From the NCBI GenBank assembly GCA_008933735.1, contig WBUL01000003.1, positions 1-64,000 on the forward strand: 64,000 bases of DNA. Reading direction: 5' to 3'. The stretch's first letter is position 1. Each line of letters begins with the position of its first letter. This document shows positions 42,639 through 50,689 of this stretch, piece by piece. A program made the translations under genes and the position numbers. The notes below the pieces were generated by a model that ran no database searches, had not been told where the DNA came from, and saw nothing but the letters and a program-made list of their open reading frames with translations. The stretch comes from Anaerolineae bacterium (GTDB taxonomy: Bacteria; Chloroflexota; Anaerolineae; Aggregatilineales; J027).

Positions 42639-43442
42639 TTAACTGCTGGCGGCGTCTGCTTTATCCTCGGCGATCATTCGTGCGAGTTCGATATTTTCCA
42701 GTTCATCAACATAGTGGGCAATCGCTGCCGAAAGATAACTGGGCAGTTCCGGATGAAGTTTCTCAAAAAAGGCGATGAAATCAGGATGAGCGCTGTATCC
42801 TTCCCCTAATCCTCGCAGGATTTCCAATGTCGGCTCGTAGAAGTAATTGATGTGATCGTGCCAGCGCTGGACGATAGTCTGAACCTCGGCGCTGTCTGAG
42901 GTCTGTCCTGCCTTCATTGCCTCGACCATGTCCCTGTAAACCTGGCTGCCTTCCTCCTGAATAGCTTCCTTTTGCTCCTGGGTATAACTGCCCCAGCGTT
43001 TGACGGATTCATTGACTTTGTCCGGTCCATATTGCAGCCGGGCCAATCGTTCATAGTGTTTCTGTTTTTCTTCGCTGAATGCCTCAAAAAGACGCTTTTT
43101 GCTCATGTCTACTTCTCCTACAAGGTGCATGATGGTGCTGTCTACGGTGCTGACCAGTTTTTGCAGGCGGCTGATTTTCTTCTGTAGTACCTCCCGATGC
43201 GAGCGCAGTGCGGTCAGCAGGTCGAAGTCTGGGCTGTCCAGAATTTCCTTGATCTGCATCAGTTCCAGACCTAACTCCCGGTAAAACAGAATCTGCTGGA
43301 GCCGAAGCAGGGCGGCATCATCGTAGTAGCGGTAGCCGTTTGTCCCCACTTCGGTCGGGCGCAGCAGCGCAATTTCATCGTAGTAGTGCAGAGTCCGCAC
43401 GCTGATTTCTGCTAAATCGGAAAGTTGCTTGACAGTGTACAA
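42639..43442 (-). CDS. MerR-family regulator with TipAS ligand-binding domain
   Basis: A 267-residue TipAL-type activator. Residues 1-70 form the MerR winged helix (YTVKQLSDLAEISVRTLHYY, YRYYDDAALLRLQQI), then a coiled-coil dimer helix (about 75-115) and a TipAS domain (about 150-260, with WHDHINYFYEPTLEILRGLG) that binds thiopeptide-like or other hydrophobic compounds. The start is TTG, nine bases after AGGAGG (43452-43457). Its promoter has a 19-bp spacer with an internal dyad, so it is probably autoregulated. No obvious target gene is adjacent apart from the divergent ScyD-like gene. Confidence 0.9.
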   Translation of the reverse strand: MYTVKQLSDLAEISVRTLHYYDEIALLRPTEVGTNGYRYYDDAALLRLQQILFYRELGLELMQIKEILDSPDFDLLTALRSHREVLQKKISRLQKLVSTVDSTIMHLVGEVDMSKKRLFEAFSEEKQKHYERLARLQYGPDKVNESVKRWGSYTQEQKEAIQEEGSQVYRDMVEAMKAGQTSDSAEVQTIVQRWHDHINYFYEPTLEILRGLGEGYSAHPDFIAFFEKLHPELPSYLSAAIAHYVDELENIELARMIAEDKADAASS

Positions 43443-43469
43443 GTGGGTCAGCCTCCTTACTCAAACCGT

Positions 43470-43500
43470 ATCTTAAACTATCACGTTACGTAAGAGTCAA
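43470..43500 (-). promoter_or_regulatory. MerR-type 19-bp-spacer promoter and operator
   Basis: On the minus strand, TTGACT (43495-43500) and TAAGAT (43470-43475) are separated by 19 bp. The spacer holds the dyad TTACGTAACGTGA, read as TCACGTTACGTAA on the plus strand. Over-long spacing with a central dyad is the hallmark of MerR-activated promoters, and TipA-class operators carry this ACGTTACGT type core. Confidence 0.8.
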
Positions 43501-43521
43501 GCGCCCCATTTTCATCGAAAG

Positions 43522-43551
43522 TTGCCCGCTTGTACGGCCTCAAGATAGAAT
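43522..43551 (+). promoter_or_regulatory. Possible promoter for the ScyD/ScyE-like gene
   Basis: TTGCCC (43522-43527) and TAGAAT (43546-43551) with an 18-bp spacer, 30 bp before the ATG at 43581. Each hexamer has two mismatches, so this is tentative. Confidence 0.4.
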
Positions 43552-43580
43552 GTTTTAGTTGCTATGGCATAGGGAGAATC

Positions 43581-44690
43581 ATGAGAAAATTTGTGTATTT
43601 ATTAACAGTTCTGGTACTCATATCTACGATTTCAACTGCTGCTCAGGAATCGCTTTCGGAAAATGCGACGGTTTTTGCTACGGGACTCAATAACCCTCGC
43701 GGGCTGGTTTTTGGTCCGGATGGGTATCTGTATGTGGCAGAAGCTGGATTGGGTGGCACAGAATCGACGGATGGGGTATGTGAACAAGTCCCACCGCCGC
43801 TTGGTCCCATCACAGGGGGATTCACTTCACGGATTTCCAAAATCGATGCGGATGGGCAGTTAACGACTGTTGCCGCAGGACTCCCGTCCGGCCAGACCTC
43901 TGAGATGACGGGGAACGAGGTTCTGGGTGTAGCAGATGTGGCTTTTGTGGATGGGGTCTTGTATGCACTGATTCAGGCGGGCTGTACCAAGGGGCACCTG
44001 GAATTTCCGAATGCGGTTGTGCAGGTCAACGAGGACGAAACAACGCCCATTGTCGCCGATTTAAGCACCTATTACCGCGATAACCCGGTCGATTTTGCAC
44101 CGGATGAGGATCACGATGTCGAGGGAAATCCTTACAGCATGATCAGCCATGAAGGGGTGTTGTATGTGGTTGAAGCTAATCACGATGAACTTGACCGGGT
44201 GATGCCAGATGGTACCATCGAGCGGGTCGGGGACATCGCGGGCAGCATTCAGGCCCATGTGACCACAACCGCAGTGGCGGTCGGACCCGACAGCAACTTC
44301 TACGTGGGCAGTTTCAGCCCTCTGCCTTATGTGGATGGTACAGCGCAGATTTTCCAGGTTATGCCCGAAGGTGAAGTCAGCGTTTTTGCCAGCGATCTGA
44401 CCACCATTGCTGACCTCGTATTTGACTGTAACGGCAATCTCTATGTTTTGGAGGCGTCAACAGGAAATATTCTTGAACCGCCGTTTATCGTGCCCGGTTC
44501 AGGAAAAATTCTTCGTCAGAGTGCTGACTCTGATACCTTTGAAACCGTGTCCGAAGGGCTGACCTTCCCAACCGCGATGACCTTCGGGCCGGATAACTTT
44601 CTGTATGTGTCGAATATCGGTTTTGCTCAGGGAACAGCCGTCGGTAAGGGCGAAATTTTGAAAGTTGATGTGGGTGTTTCGTGTGAGTGA
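43581..44690 (+). CDS. Secreted ScyD/ScyE-family beta-propeller protein
   Basis: About 369 residues from the ATG at 43581 (AGGGAG upstream); the longer frame is rejected because the signal peptide (RKFVYLLTVLVLISTISTAA, residues 2-21) begins here. The body is a chain of NHL/SMP-30-like blades: FATGLNNPRGLVFGPDGYLY, VAVGPDSNFYVGSFSPLPY and the last FPTAMTFGPDNFLYVSNIG. This is the ScyD/ScyE pattern, named after cyanobacterial scytonemin genes although most members have no such link. Likely extracellular; no catalytic site is apparent. Confidence 0.85.
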   Translation: MRKFVYLLTVLVLISTISTAAQESLSENATVFATGLNNPRGLVFGPDGYLYVAEAGLGGTESTDGVCEQVPPPLGPITGGFTSRISKIDADGQLTTVAAGLPSGQTSEMTGNEVLGVADVAFVDGVLYALIQAGCTKGHLEFPNAVVQVNEDETTPIVADLSTYYRDNPVDFAPDEDHDVEGNPYSMISHEGVLYVVEANHDELDRVMPDGTIERVGDIAGSIQAHVTTTAVAVGPDSNFYVGSFSPLPYVDGTAQIFQVMPEGEVSVFASDLTTIADLVFDCNGNLYVLEASTGNILEPPFIVPGSGKILRQSADSDTFETVSEGLTFPTAMTFGPDNFLYVSNIGFAQGTAVGKGEILKVDVGVSCE

Positions 44691-44789
44691 TTAGCCACAG
44701 GTGGGCCTGCCTCTTTCTTACCGAAAAATATTCCTGCCTTTCGGTGTTGTATGATATAAATGCACTTCACGGACGTGAGGTAAGTAATC

Positions 44790-45461
44790 ATGGCACAGAC
44801 CGTTCTTGTAGCGGACGACGAACCCCAGTTGGTCAAAACGGTTCGGATGTACTTGGAAGAGGCCGGGTATCATGTGGTAACCGCCGCCAACGGGAGGGAA
44901 GCATTATTTGTGGTCCGCGATGTGCATCCGGATATTGTTGTTCTGGATGTGATGATGCCGGAGGTGGACGGTTTTACCGCTGCCCGCCGCATTCGTGAGG
45001 AGAGCCGTGTCCCCATCATCATGCTCACGGCGCGTGACGATGAGTTTGACCAGGCGCTTGGGCTGGAGTTGGGGGCGGATGATTACATTGTTAAGCCGTT
45101 CAGCCCGCGTATCCTGGTGGCACGGGTGCGAGCAGCCCTCCGCCGTGCGGGAGATGAATTGGCTGCTCCTGAGGCAAAAGTGCTGCGGGTGGGAAATCTG
45201 GTTCTGAATGAAGAAACTCGCGTGGTTACTGAGGGAGACAATTCGCTTGACCTGACCCGCAGCGAATTTGACATTCTGGCAACCTTTATGAACCGCCCCG
45301 GAAGGGTATTTACCCGCATGGAACTTCTCGAACATATTCATGGCGAAGCGTTCGCAGCTTACGAGCGAACGATTGATGTTCACATCAAAAATTTGCGGGC
45401 CAAACTTAAAGAGGATCGCATTGAGACGATTTACGGTGTGGGCTACCGCTTTCACGAATAG
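44790..45461 (+). CDS. OmpR/PhoB-family response regulator
   Basis: A 223-residue two-domain regulator. Receiver at 3-116 with acidic pair DDE (9-11), phosphorylated D53 (VVLDVMMPEVDG) and conserved Lys in DDYIVKPFSP; winged-helix output domain at about 130-222 (LDLTRSEFDILATFMNRPGR, ERTIDVHIKNLRAKL, YGVGYRF). The start follows GTGAGG by a few bases. The kinase gene begins one base after its TAG. The pair lies just upstream of the respiratory cytochrome operon and may control it; this is inferred from position only. Confidence 0.95.
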   Translation: MAQTVLVADDEPQLVKTVRMYLEEAGYHVVTAANGREALFVVRDVHPDIVVLDVMMPEVDGFTAARRIREESRVPIIMLTARDDEFDQALGLELGADDYIVKPFSPRILVARVRAALRRAGDELAAPEAKVLRVGNLVLNEETRVVTEGDNSLDLTRSEFDILATFMNRPGRVFTRMELLEHIHGEAFAAYERTIDVHIKNLRAKLKEDRIETIYGVGYRFHE

Positions 45462-45462
45462 A

Positions 45463-46776
45463 GTGGCTGTTCGTCTCATCGGCGCTTTTTTGCTGATCAC
45501 GGCGGTGACAGTTGGTGTAGTATCGGTGGCGGTGGACACTACGGTAGACGGCAGTTTTCAGACCTACCTCCGGGAGGCCAACCGGATTGAGCAGGGGGAT
45601 CGTGTCGCGCAGCTCGAAAACTATTACGAGACGAATGGAAGTTGGACAGGGATAACCCTCGAATCGGGACGCAGCGGACGCAGCGGCGGTGCTAAATTTT
45701 TGCTGGCGGATACCGATCTGCAAGTGGTAGCATCGACTGACCCCGCAATTGTTGGGCAAACCCTTTCCCCGTCTCAGCAGGAACGCGCCGAAAAACTGTA
45801 TGCCAATGGTCAATTGGTAGGCTTTCTGGTGCGGGAGACCCCGGCAGAAGACAGGTTAATACAAATCCAGCAAGACTTTCTGGATAGAATCACCGATGCG
45901 CTGCTCCTCACCAGCCTGGGAACCCTCTTGCTGGCACTGATTTTGGGTGGAGTCCTGGCGTGGTGGTTTGCCCGTCCGCTCCAGAATCTGAGTCGGGCAG
46001 CGCGGGATATGGCTGAAGGACGATTGGGTCTTCATGTGCCAGAACAGGGTGCCTCCGAACTGAAGCAGGTCGCCCGTTCTTTTAACCGGATGTCGTCCTC
46101 GTTGGCGGAAAGTTATGCGGTGCGGCAGCGCATGACCTCTGACATTGCCCATGAACTACGCACCCCGGTCAGTGTGATGCGGACGCAGTTGGAAGGAATG
46201 CTGGACGGTATTCTCCCGACGGATACCCAGCAGGTGGGCGTGGTGTATAACCAGGCTCTTCATCTGGCGCGGCTGGTGGAGGATTTACGCACGCTGACTC
46301 GCGCTGAAACCCATAACCTGCCGCTCGACAAAGTACCTGTGGAAGTCGGTCACCTGATTCGGCAGATCGTGCAGGATTTTGAACCACTTGCCCAGGACAG
46401 CGGCATCCAATTGAGGGCCGTGCTTTTGGATACACCCACGCTGTCTGGCGACCCAGGGCGCCTGCGGCAGGTTTTGTCTAACTTATTGGCAAACGCGCTT
46501 CATTATACCCCCGCAGGTGGCAGTGTGACGATCACTGCTGAAGGGCAGGGTGAAACCGTGAAGATTGTCATCACAGATACTGGCCCCGGCTTATCGCCAG
46601 AACAGGCAGCCCATATTTTTGACCGTTTTTACCGCACAGACGAAGCTCGACAGCGAGATCAGGGCGGTTCAGGTCTGGGATTAGCCATTTCCCGTGAACT
46701 CATCCGCCTGCACGGGGGTGAGCTTCGTGTGGAAAGCGAGGTTGGTAAAGGCAGCCAGTTTATCATATCCCTATAA
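45463..46776 (+). CDS. Membrane sensor histidine kinase
   Basis: About 437 residues if started at GTG 45463, one base after the regulator's stop; GTG at 45436, inside the regulator gene, is an alternative. Transmembrane helices near residues 3-22 and 145-168 flank an extracytoplasmic sensor with an Arg-Ser-Gly repeat (SGRSGRSGG). A HAMP domain (ARPLQNLSRAARDMAEGRLG), the H-box (DIAHELRTP, His about 230) and an ATPase domain (NLLANALHYTP, DTGPGLS, GGSGLGLAISREL) follow. It pairs with the OmpR-type regulator. Signal unknown. Confidence 0.93.
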   Translation: MAVRLIGAFLLITAVTVGVVSVAVDTTVDGSFQTYLREANRIEQGDRVAQLENYYETNGSWTGITLESGRSGRSGGAKFLLADTDLQVVASTDPAIVGQTLSPSQQERAEKLYANGQLVGFLVRETPAEDRLIQIQQDFLDRITDALLLTSLGTLLLALILGGVLAWWFARPLQNLSRAARDMAEGRLGLHVPEQGASELKQVARSFNRMSSSLAESYAVRQRMTSDIAHELRTPVSVMRTQLEGMLDGILPTDTQQVGVVYNQALHLARLVEDLRTLTRAETHNLPLDKVPVEVGHLIRQIVQDFEPLAQDSGIQLRAVLLDTPTLSGDPGRLRQVLSNLLANALHYTPAGGSVTITAEGQGETVKIVITDTGPGLSPEQAAHIFDRFYRTDEARQRDQGGSGLGLAISRELIRLHGGELRVESEVGKGSQFIISL

Positions 46777-46854
46777 TCTCCCCACAACCTCTTAACAATT
46801 TCCACATTTTTAGCGCCTATCTTATGGACAAAGACAAAAATGGAGGAAATTGAA

Positions 46855-47664
46855 ATGTTCAAGAATATCATCATCGGAGTTCTGACCCTCACTATCTTCA
46901 GTTCGATGGGAATCGCCATTTATGAAGCCTCAAAGGTACAGGAGAGCTCCGCTCAGGTTCCGGCGGCAGCACCCACCATCGAGCAGCCCAGTGGAGTTCC
47001 CGTGATCAACGCCCAGAACAATATGGGGGCGGCGTGGACAGGCATTGGTATCGTTACGAGCGTGGATGAGTTCGGTTTTACTTTGCAGCCACCTGATGCT
47101 GATTCCATTTACATTGAGCTTGGGCCGCCGAGTTTCTGGCAGACACAGGGCATCCTACAGGCAGGTGAAAGTGTCATGGTGGAAGGCTTCGCCCTGGATC
47201 AGCAGTATCATGCTCGTGTGGTTACCAAAGCGGACGGGACAGCGATTGTCACACGGAATGAATCCGGTCAGCCGATGTGGTCGGGCGGTGCAGGGAACGC
47301 TGGCAGCGGCGCTGTAGGCACTAGTGAACCGCAGGTGACGGAATGGATCATGCTGGAAGCCACGATTACAGAAGTTGGACGTAACGGCCTGACAGTTCAG
47401 ACTCAGGATGGACAGACCCTGACGGTGCAAACGGGACAGCCGTCATTTGCAGCGGCCCAGGGTATTGTCTTCGCGGTAAACGATGCCATCAGCCTGACCG
47501 GATACTGGCAGAATGGGCAGTTTATGGCAGGGCAGATCACCAAAACTGCGACGGATGAAAGTCTGATGCTGCGTGACCCGAACGGGCGGCCTCTGTGGGG
47601 TGGCCCAGGGCGCGGCGGACAGGGGGGCAATGGTCAGGGCAACGGCTACCGGGGTGGCCACTAG
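46855..47664 (+). CDS. Secreted or anchored protein with two DUF5666-like domains
   Basis: About 269 residues from the ATG at 46855, eight bases after GGAGG; an ATG at 46840 overlaps that site and is rejected. One N-terminal hydrophobic helix (residues 4-22) is followed by two similar beta-rich halves (GIVTSVDEFGFTLQPPDAD and ATITEVGRNGLTVQTQDGQ), small OB-like domains of the DUF5666 kind. Each half ends in a similar GRPLWGG or GQPMWSGG segment, and the tail is Gly/Arg-rich. It is the first gene of the cytochrome operon, 25 bp before the cytochrome b gene, so a role with the electron-transfer complex is likely but undefined. Confidence 0.65.
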   Translation: MFKNIIIGVLTLTIFSSMGIAIYEASKVQESSAQVPAAAPTIEQPSGVPVINAQNNMGAAWTGIGIVTSVDEFGFTLQPPDADSIYIELGPPSFWQTQGILQAGESVMVEGFALDQQYHARVVTKADGTAIVTRNESGQPMWSGGAGNAGSGAVGTSEPQVTEWIMLEATITEVGRNGLTVQTQDGQTLTVQTGQPSFAAAQGIVFAVNDAISLTGYWQNGQFMAGQITKTATDESLMLRDPNGRPLWGGPGRGGQGGNGQGNGYRGGH

Positions 47665-47689
47665 CTACCAGCAGATTAGGAGAAAGCTG

Positions 47690-49048
47690 ATGTCGGACTT
47701 TGTTCAGCGTGTCGTAGAATCCATCAGTCGGGGTGAACCACTCACCCCCACTGATGATCGGAGCAGAATGCGGGCCGTGATGAATAATCTGGTGCTGCAC
47801 CTGCATCCCAGTAAGGTTGCTGCCCCTTCCATAAAACTAACCTACACCTGGGGATTGGGTGGCTTGGCTGTGCTGCTTTCGGCGGTGCTGGTCGTGACGG
47901 GTGTCATGCTCATGTTTGTGTACACACCTTCGCCGGATACCGCCTATCAGAATATGCAGAACCTTCAAACGGACATCCGGTTTGGGCAGCTTATTCGCAA
48001 TCTGCATCATTGGAGCGGCAATGCCATGATCGTGGTTGTTGTGCTGCATATGCTGCGGGTGCTGTTTACGAATGCGCTGCACCGCCCACGTGAATTTAAC
48101 TGGTTGTTGGGCTTAAGTTTGCTGCTGCTCACCGGAGCCGCCAATTTTACAGGGTATCTCCTGCCATGGGATCAGCGGGCTTACTGGGCCATTACAGTGG
48201 GGGTCAGCCTGTTGCAGTATGTGCCGGTGGTTGGGGAAGGGATAGGGCGCTTTATTCTCGGCGGACCGGAGGTAGATGCGACCACACTCACCAATTTTTA
48301 TGGACTGCACGTCGCCGTGATCCCCCTGATGCTGTTTGGCATCATGAGCTTTCATTTATGGCGGACACGTAAGGATGGGTTCAGTATTCCCCGCCGAATC
48401 GGGACCGTGATTTCCGAAAAAGTGGAAAGAGTCACCACGATCCCACATCTCATCAGCCGCGAAGCGGTTTTTGCCCTGGTGATGATTGCTATTCTGCTCA
48501 CCTGGGCGGCGCTGGTCGATGCACCACTGGAGGAAGCCGCCGACCCTGCTCACAGCCCGAATCCAGCCAAGGCGGCCTGGTATTTTATGGGGATTCAGGA
48601 ACTGCTCCTGCATTTTCACCCCTTTTTCGCAGCAATTGTGATACCCGTTCTGGGGTTGGTCGGGCTGGTCGTGCTTCCCTATCTGGAGCCGGATGTAGAT
48701 GGAGAAGGAATCTGGTTTTTGTCTGTCAAAGGGCGCTGGCTGGCTCTGCTGGGAACCGTGATGGGCGTGGCGGGAACTGTGCTGCTGGTGCTGGTAGATG
48801 AGTATGTCCTGAATCTGCCGGAACTCCTGCCCTCACTGCCCACGATTTTGAGCAACGGTTGGATACCCCTGGCATGGCTGCTGGGGCTGTTGTGGCTGTA
48901 CTGGGAACTGCTGCGTGGATTGTTCAGGGCGTATCGGAGCGAAGCACGGTTAAGCCTGTTCTGCCTGCTGCTTGCCAGTTTTATCACGCTGACGGTTATT
49001 GGGATCGCCTTCCGGGGGGAAGGCATGGCGCTGGTGTCGCCGCTGTAA
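47690..49048 (+). CDS. Cytochrome b of a Rieske/cytochrome b complex (b6 plus subunit-IV fusion)
   Basis: About 452 residues from the ATG at 47690 (AGGAGA upstream). The N-terminal half is b6-like: IRNLHHWSGNAMIVVVVLHM gives two haem histidines 14 residues apart and FYGLHVAVIPLMLFGIMSFH gives two 15 apart, the b6f-type rather than bc1-type spacing. The C-terminal half corresponds to subunit IV. The quinol-site PEWY motif reads AAWY (NPAKAAWYFMGIQELL), a change seen in quinol complexes of non-phototrophs and consistent with menaquinol. It would oxidise quinol in the cytoplasmic membrane and pass electrons to the Rieske protein encoded next. Confidence 0.92.
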   Translation: MSDFVQRVVESISRGEPLTPTDDRSRMRAVMNNLVLHLHPSKVAAPSIKLTYTWGLGGLAVLLSAVLVVTGVMLMFVYTPSPDTAYQNMQNLQTDIRFGQLIRNLHHWSGNAMIVVVVLHMLRVLFTNALHRPREFNWLLGLSLLLLTGAANFTGYLLPWDQRAYWAITVGVSLLQYVPVVGEGIGRFILGGPEVDATTLTNFYGLHVAVIPLMLFGIMSFHLWRTRKDGFSIPRRIGTVISEKVERVTTIPHLISREAVFALVMIAILLTWAALVDAPLEEAADPAHSPNPAKAAWYFMGIQELLLHFHPFFAAIVIPVLGLVGLVVLPYLEPDVDGEGIWFLSVKGRWLALLGTVMGVAGTVLLVLVDEYVLNLPELLPSLPTILSNGWIPLAWLLGLLWLYWELLRGLFRAYRSEARLSLFCLLLASFITLTVIGIAFRGEGMALVSPL

Positions 49049-49063
49049 ACAGGAGAAGGATAG

Positions 49064-49540
49064 ATGAAACGACGAAATTTCTTAAAAGCGTCATGGCTTG
49101 GTCTGCTGGCTCTCGCTGGCGGGGAAAGTGCGTTCATCGGGCTGAAATTTGTCTCGCCGCACGTGGATGCAGGAGAATTCGGAGGACTCTTCGATGTTGG
49201 GGCGGTGGATGATTTTCCATCCGGCAGCGTGACCCCCTTTGTAAACGGGCGGTTTTATCTGGTTCGCTTGAATGACGGCGGTTTTCTGGCGGTTTACCGT
49301 CAGTGCACGCATCTTGGCTGTTCTGTTCCCTGGAATGCGGAACAGCAGCAGTTTGTCTGCCCATGTCACGGTTCGGCTTTCGAGCGGGATGGGGAAGTGC
49401 TGAATCCTCCCGCGCCGCGCCCGCTGGATTTGTTCGCTCTGACGATCAAAGACGGTCAGATTCGGGTGGATACAGGTAAACGCATTGAACGTGACCACGC
49501 CGATGACAGGTATGTGGTTTACCCGGAGGCGACCGCATGA
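49064..49540 (+). CDS. Rieske [2Fe-2S] protein
   Basis: A 158-residue protein with a twin-arginine-like N terminus (KRRNFLKAS, residues 2-10) and one hydrophobic anchor. Cluster ligands are C81, H83, C99 and H102 in CTHLGC and CPCHGS, with C86 and C101 placed for the stabilising disulfide. It receives electrons from quinol at the cytochrome b site and hands them to the cytochrome c encoded next. It lies 15 bp after cytochrome b and overlaps the cytochrome c gene by 4 bp. Confidence 0.96.
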   Translation: MKRRNFLKASWLGLLALAGGESAFIGLKFVSPHVDAGEFGGLFDVGAVDDFPSGSVTPFVNGRFYLVRLNDGGFLAVYRQCTHLGCSVPWNAEQQQFVCPCHGSAFERDGEVLNPPAPRPLDLFALTIKDGQIRVDTGKRIERDHADDRYVVYPEATA

Positions 49541-50586
49541 CACGCACAATGCATCTTTGGGGCATCTTTTCTGTGGCGACGATAATCACGGTGCTCAGTT
49601 ACGTAATTTTGACAGAAACTGACCGCCAGGAAACAGCCACGGCCAAAATTCAAGCGCAAGCGGTGACCGCCGCGACTGATCTTTACGCCGAAAACTGTGT
49701 GAGCTGTCACGGTGCAAGCGGAGAAGGCATTCTCAGCACACCGCCGTTGAACAGCGATGCGCTGCGAATGATGGATGAGGAAAGTATTCTGAAAACAATC
49801 GCACGGGGACGCTACGGTACCACAATGGCGGCCTGGTCAGTGGATGAGGGTGGTGTGCTGAGCAACAGCGCCATTACACAACTCGTGACCTTCATCTATC
49901 ATGCTGATTGGGAGGCTGTTTCTGCACGGGTGGCCGCACTGGGATTGACGCCGCCTGAACCGGTTGTGGTCGAAATAAGCCCGGAGACCATGACACAAAT
50001 TCAGGCGCTGCCCGATGGAGCATCGCTGGCGAATGGGCTTACGCTCTATACGGAAAACTGTGTTGCGTGTCATGGTACGGCGATTGCGCCAACTCTGAAT
50101 TCAGAAGACCTTCGCAGCCGCCTTACCGATGATGATCTGACCAGAATCATCCGTGAAGGGGTAGCCGGGACTCTGATGGCGGGGTGGTCAAATATCCTGT
50201 CCGAGACAGAAGTGACGGATCTGGTCAACTTCATCCGCAATTATCCTGTGCTGGAAACTGCCGGAATCACACTTCCGACGGCACCGCCGCCAATCGCGGT
50301 GGAGATGACACCAGAGCTCATCGCAGAGGGCGGTCGTTTGTTTGGCATTCTGTGTGTGCAGTGTCACGGGGTCAATGGATACGGCACGCAGATTGCCCCG
50401 GCATTGAACGCACAGCCATTCTTGGACGACACGCCAGACAGTGCGCTCGCGCAGATTATCGCCAATGGGGTGCCCGGAACGAAAATGCCTGCCTGGGGCG
50501 GCTACCTCAGCGAATCAGATGTGCTCGCCATCACCGCTTACATTCGCAGTTGGGCACCCACCGCGCCGCCGACAGTGGGGAACTAA
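49537..50586 (+). CDS. Membrane-anchored triheme cytochrome c
   Basis: A 349-residue protein with one N-terminal helix (about 7-26) and three cytochrome c domains, each with a CxxCH site: CVSCH (54-58), CVACH (175-179) and CVQCH (273-277). Spacing of about 100-120 residues shows three class I domains in tandem, probably from duplication. It stands in the place of cytochrome c1 or f as the electron acceptor of the Rieske protein. It overlaps the Rieske gene by 4 bp and ends the operon before a strong terminator. The terminal acceptor is not encoded nearby. Confidence 0.93.
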   Translation: MTRTMHLWGIFSVATIITVLSYVILTETDRQETATAKIQAQAVTAATDLYAENCVSCHGASGEGILSTPPLNSDALRMMDEESILKTIARGRYGTTMAAWSVDEGGVLSNSAITQLVTFIYHADWEAVSARVAALGLTPPEPVVVEISPETMTQIQALPDGASLANGLTLYTENCVACHGTAIAPTLNSEDLRSRLTDDDLTRIIREGVAGTLMAGWSNILSETEVTDLVNFIRNYPVLETAGITLPTAPPPIAVEMTPELIAEGGRLFGILCVQCHGVNGYGTQIAPALNAQPFLDDTPDSALAQIIANGVPGTKMPAWGGYLSESDVLAITAYIRSWAPTAPPTVGN

Positions 50587-50630
50587 GGCCGGATTGCACG
50601 TGTTGAAATGTTGCACCGCTTCCGATAAAG

Positions 50631-50670
50631 TAACGCGAGTTTAATGCAGCGAACTCGCGTTATCTTATTC
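50631..50670 (+). terminator. Terminator of the cytochrome operon
   Basis: TAACGCGAGTT and AACTCGCGTTA form a perfect 11-bp stem with a 10-nt loop, followed by TCTTATTC. The T-run is interrupted. It separates the operon from alr. Confidence 0.75.
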
Positions 50671-50689
50671 GTAGACAGAAAGCGCCATA

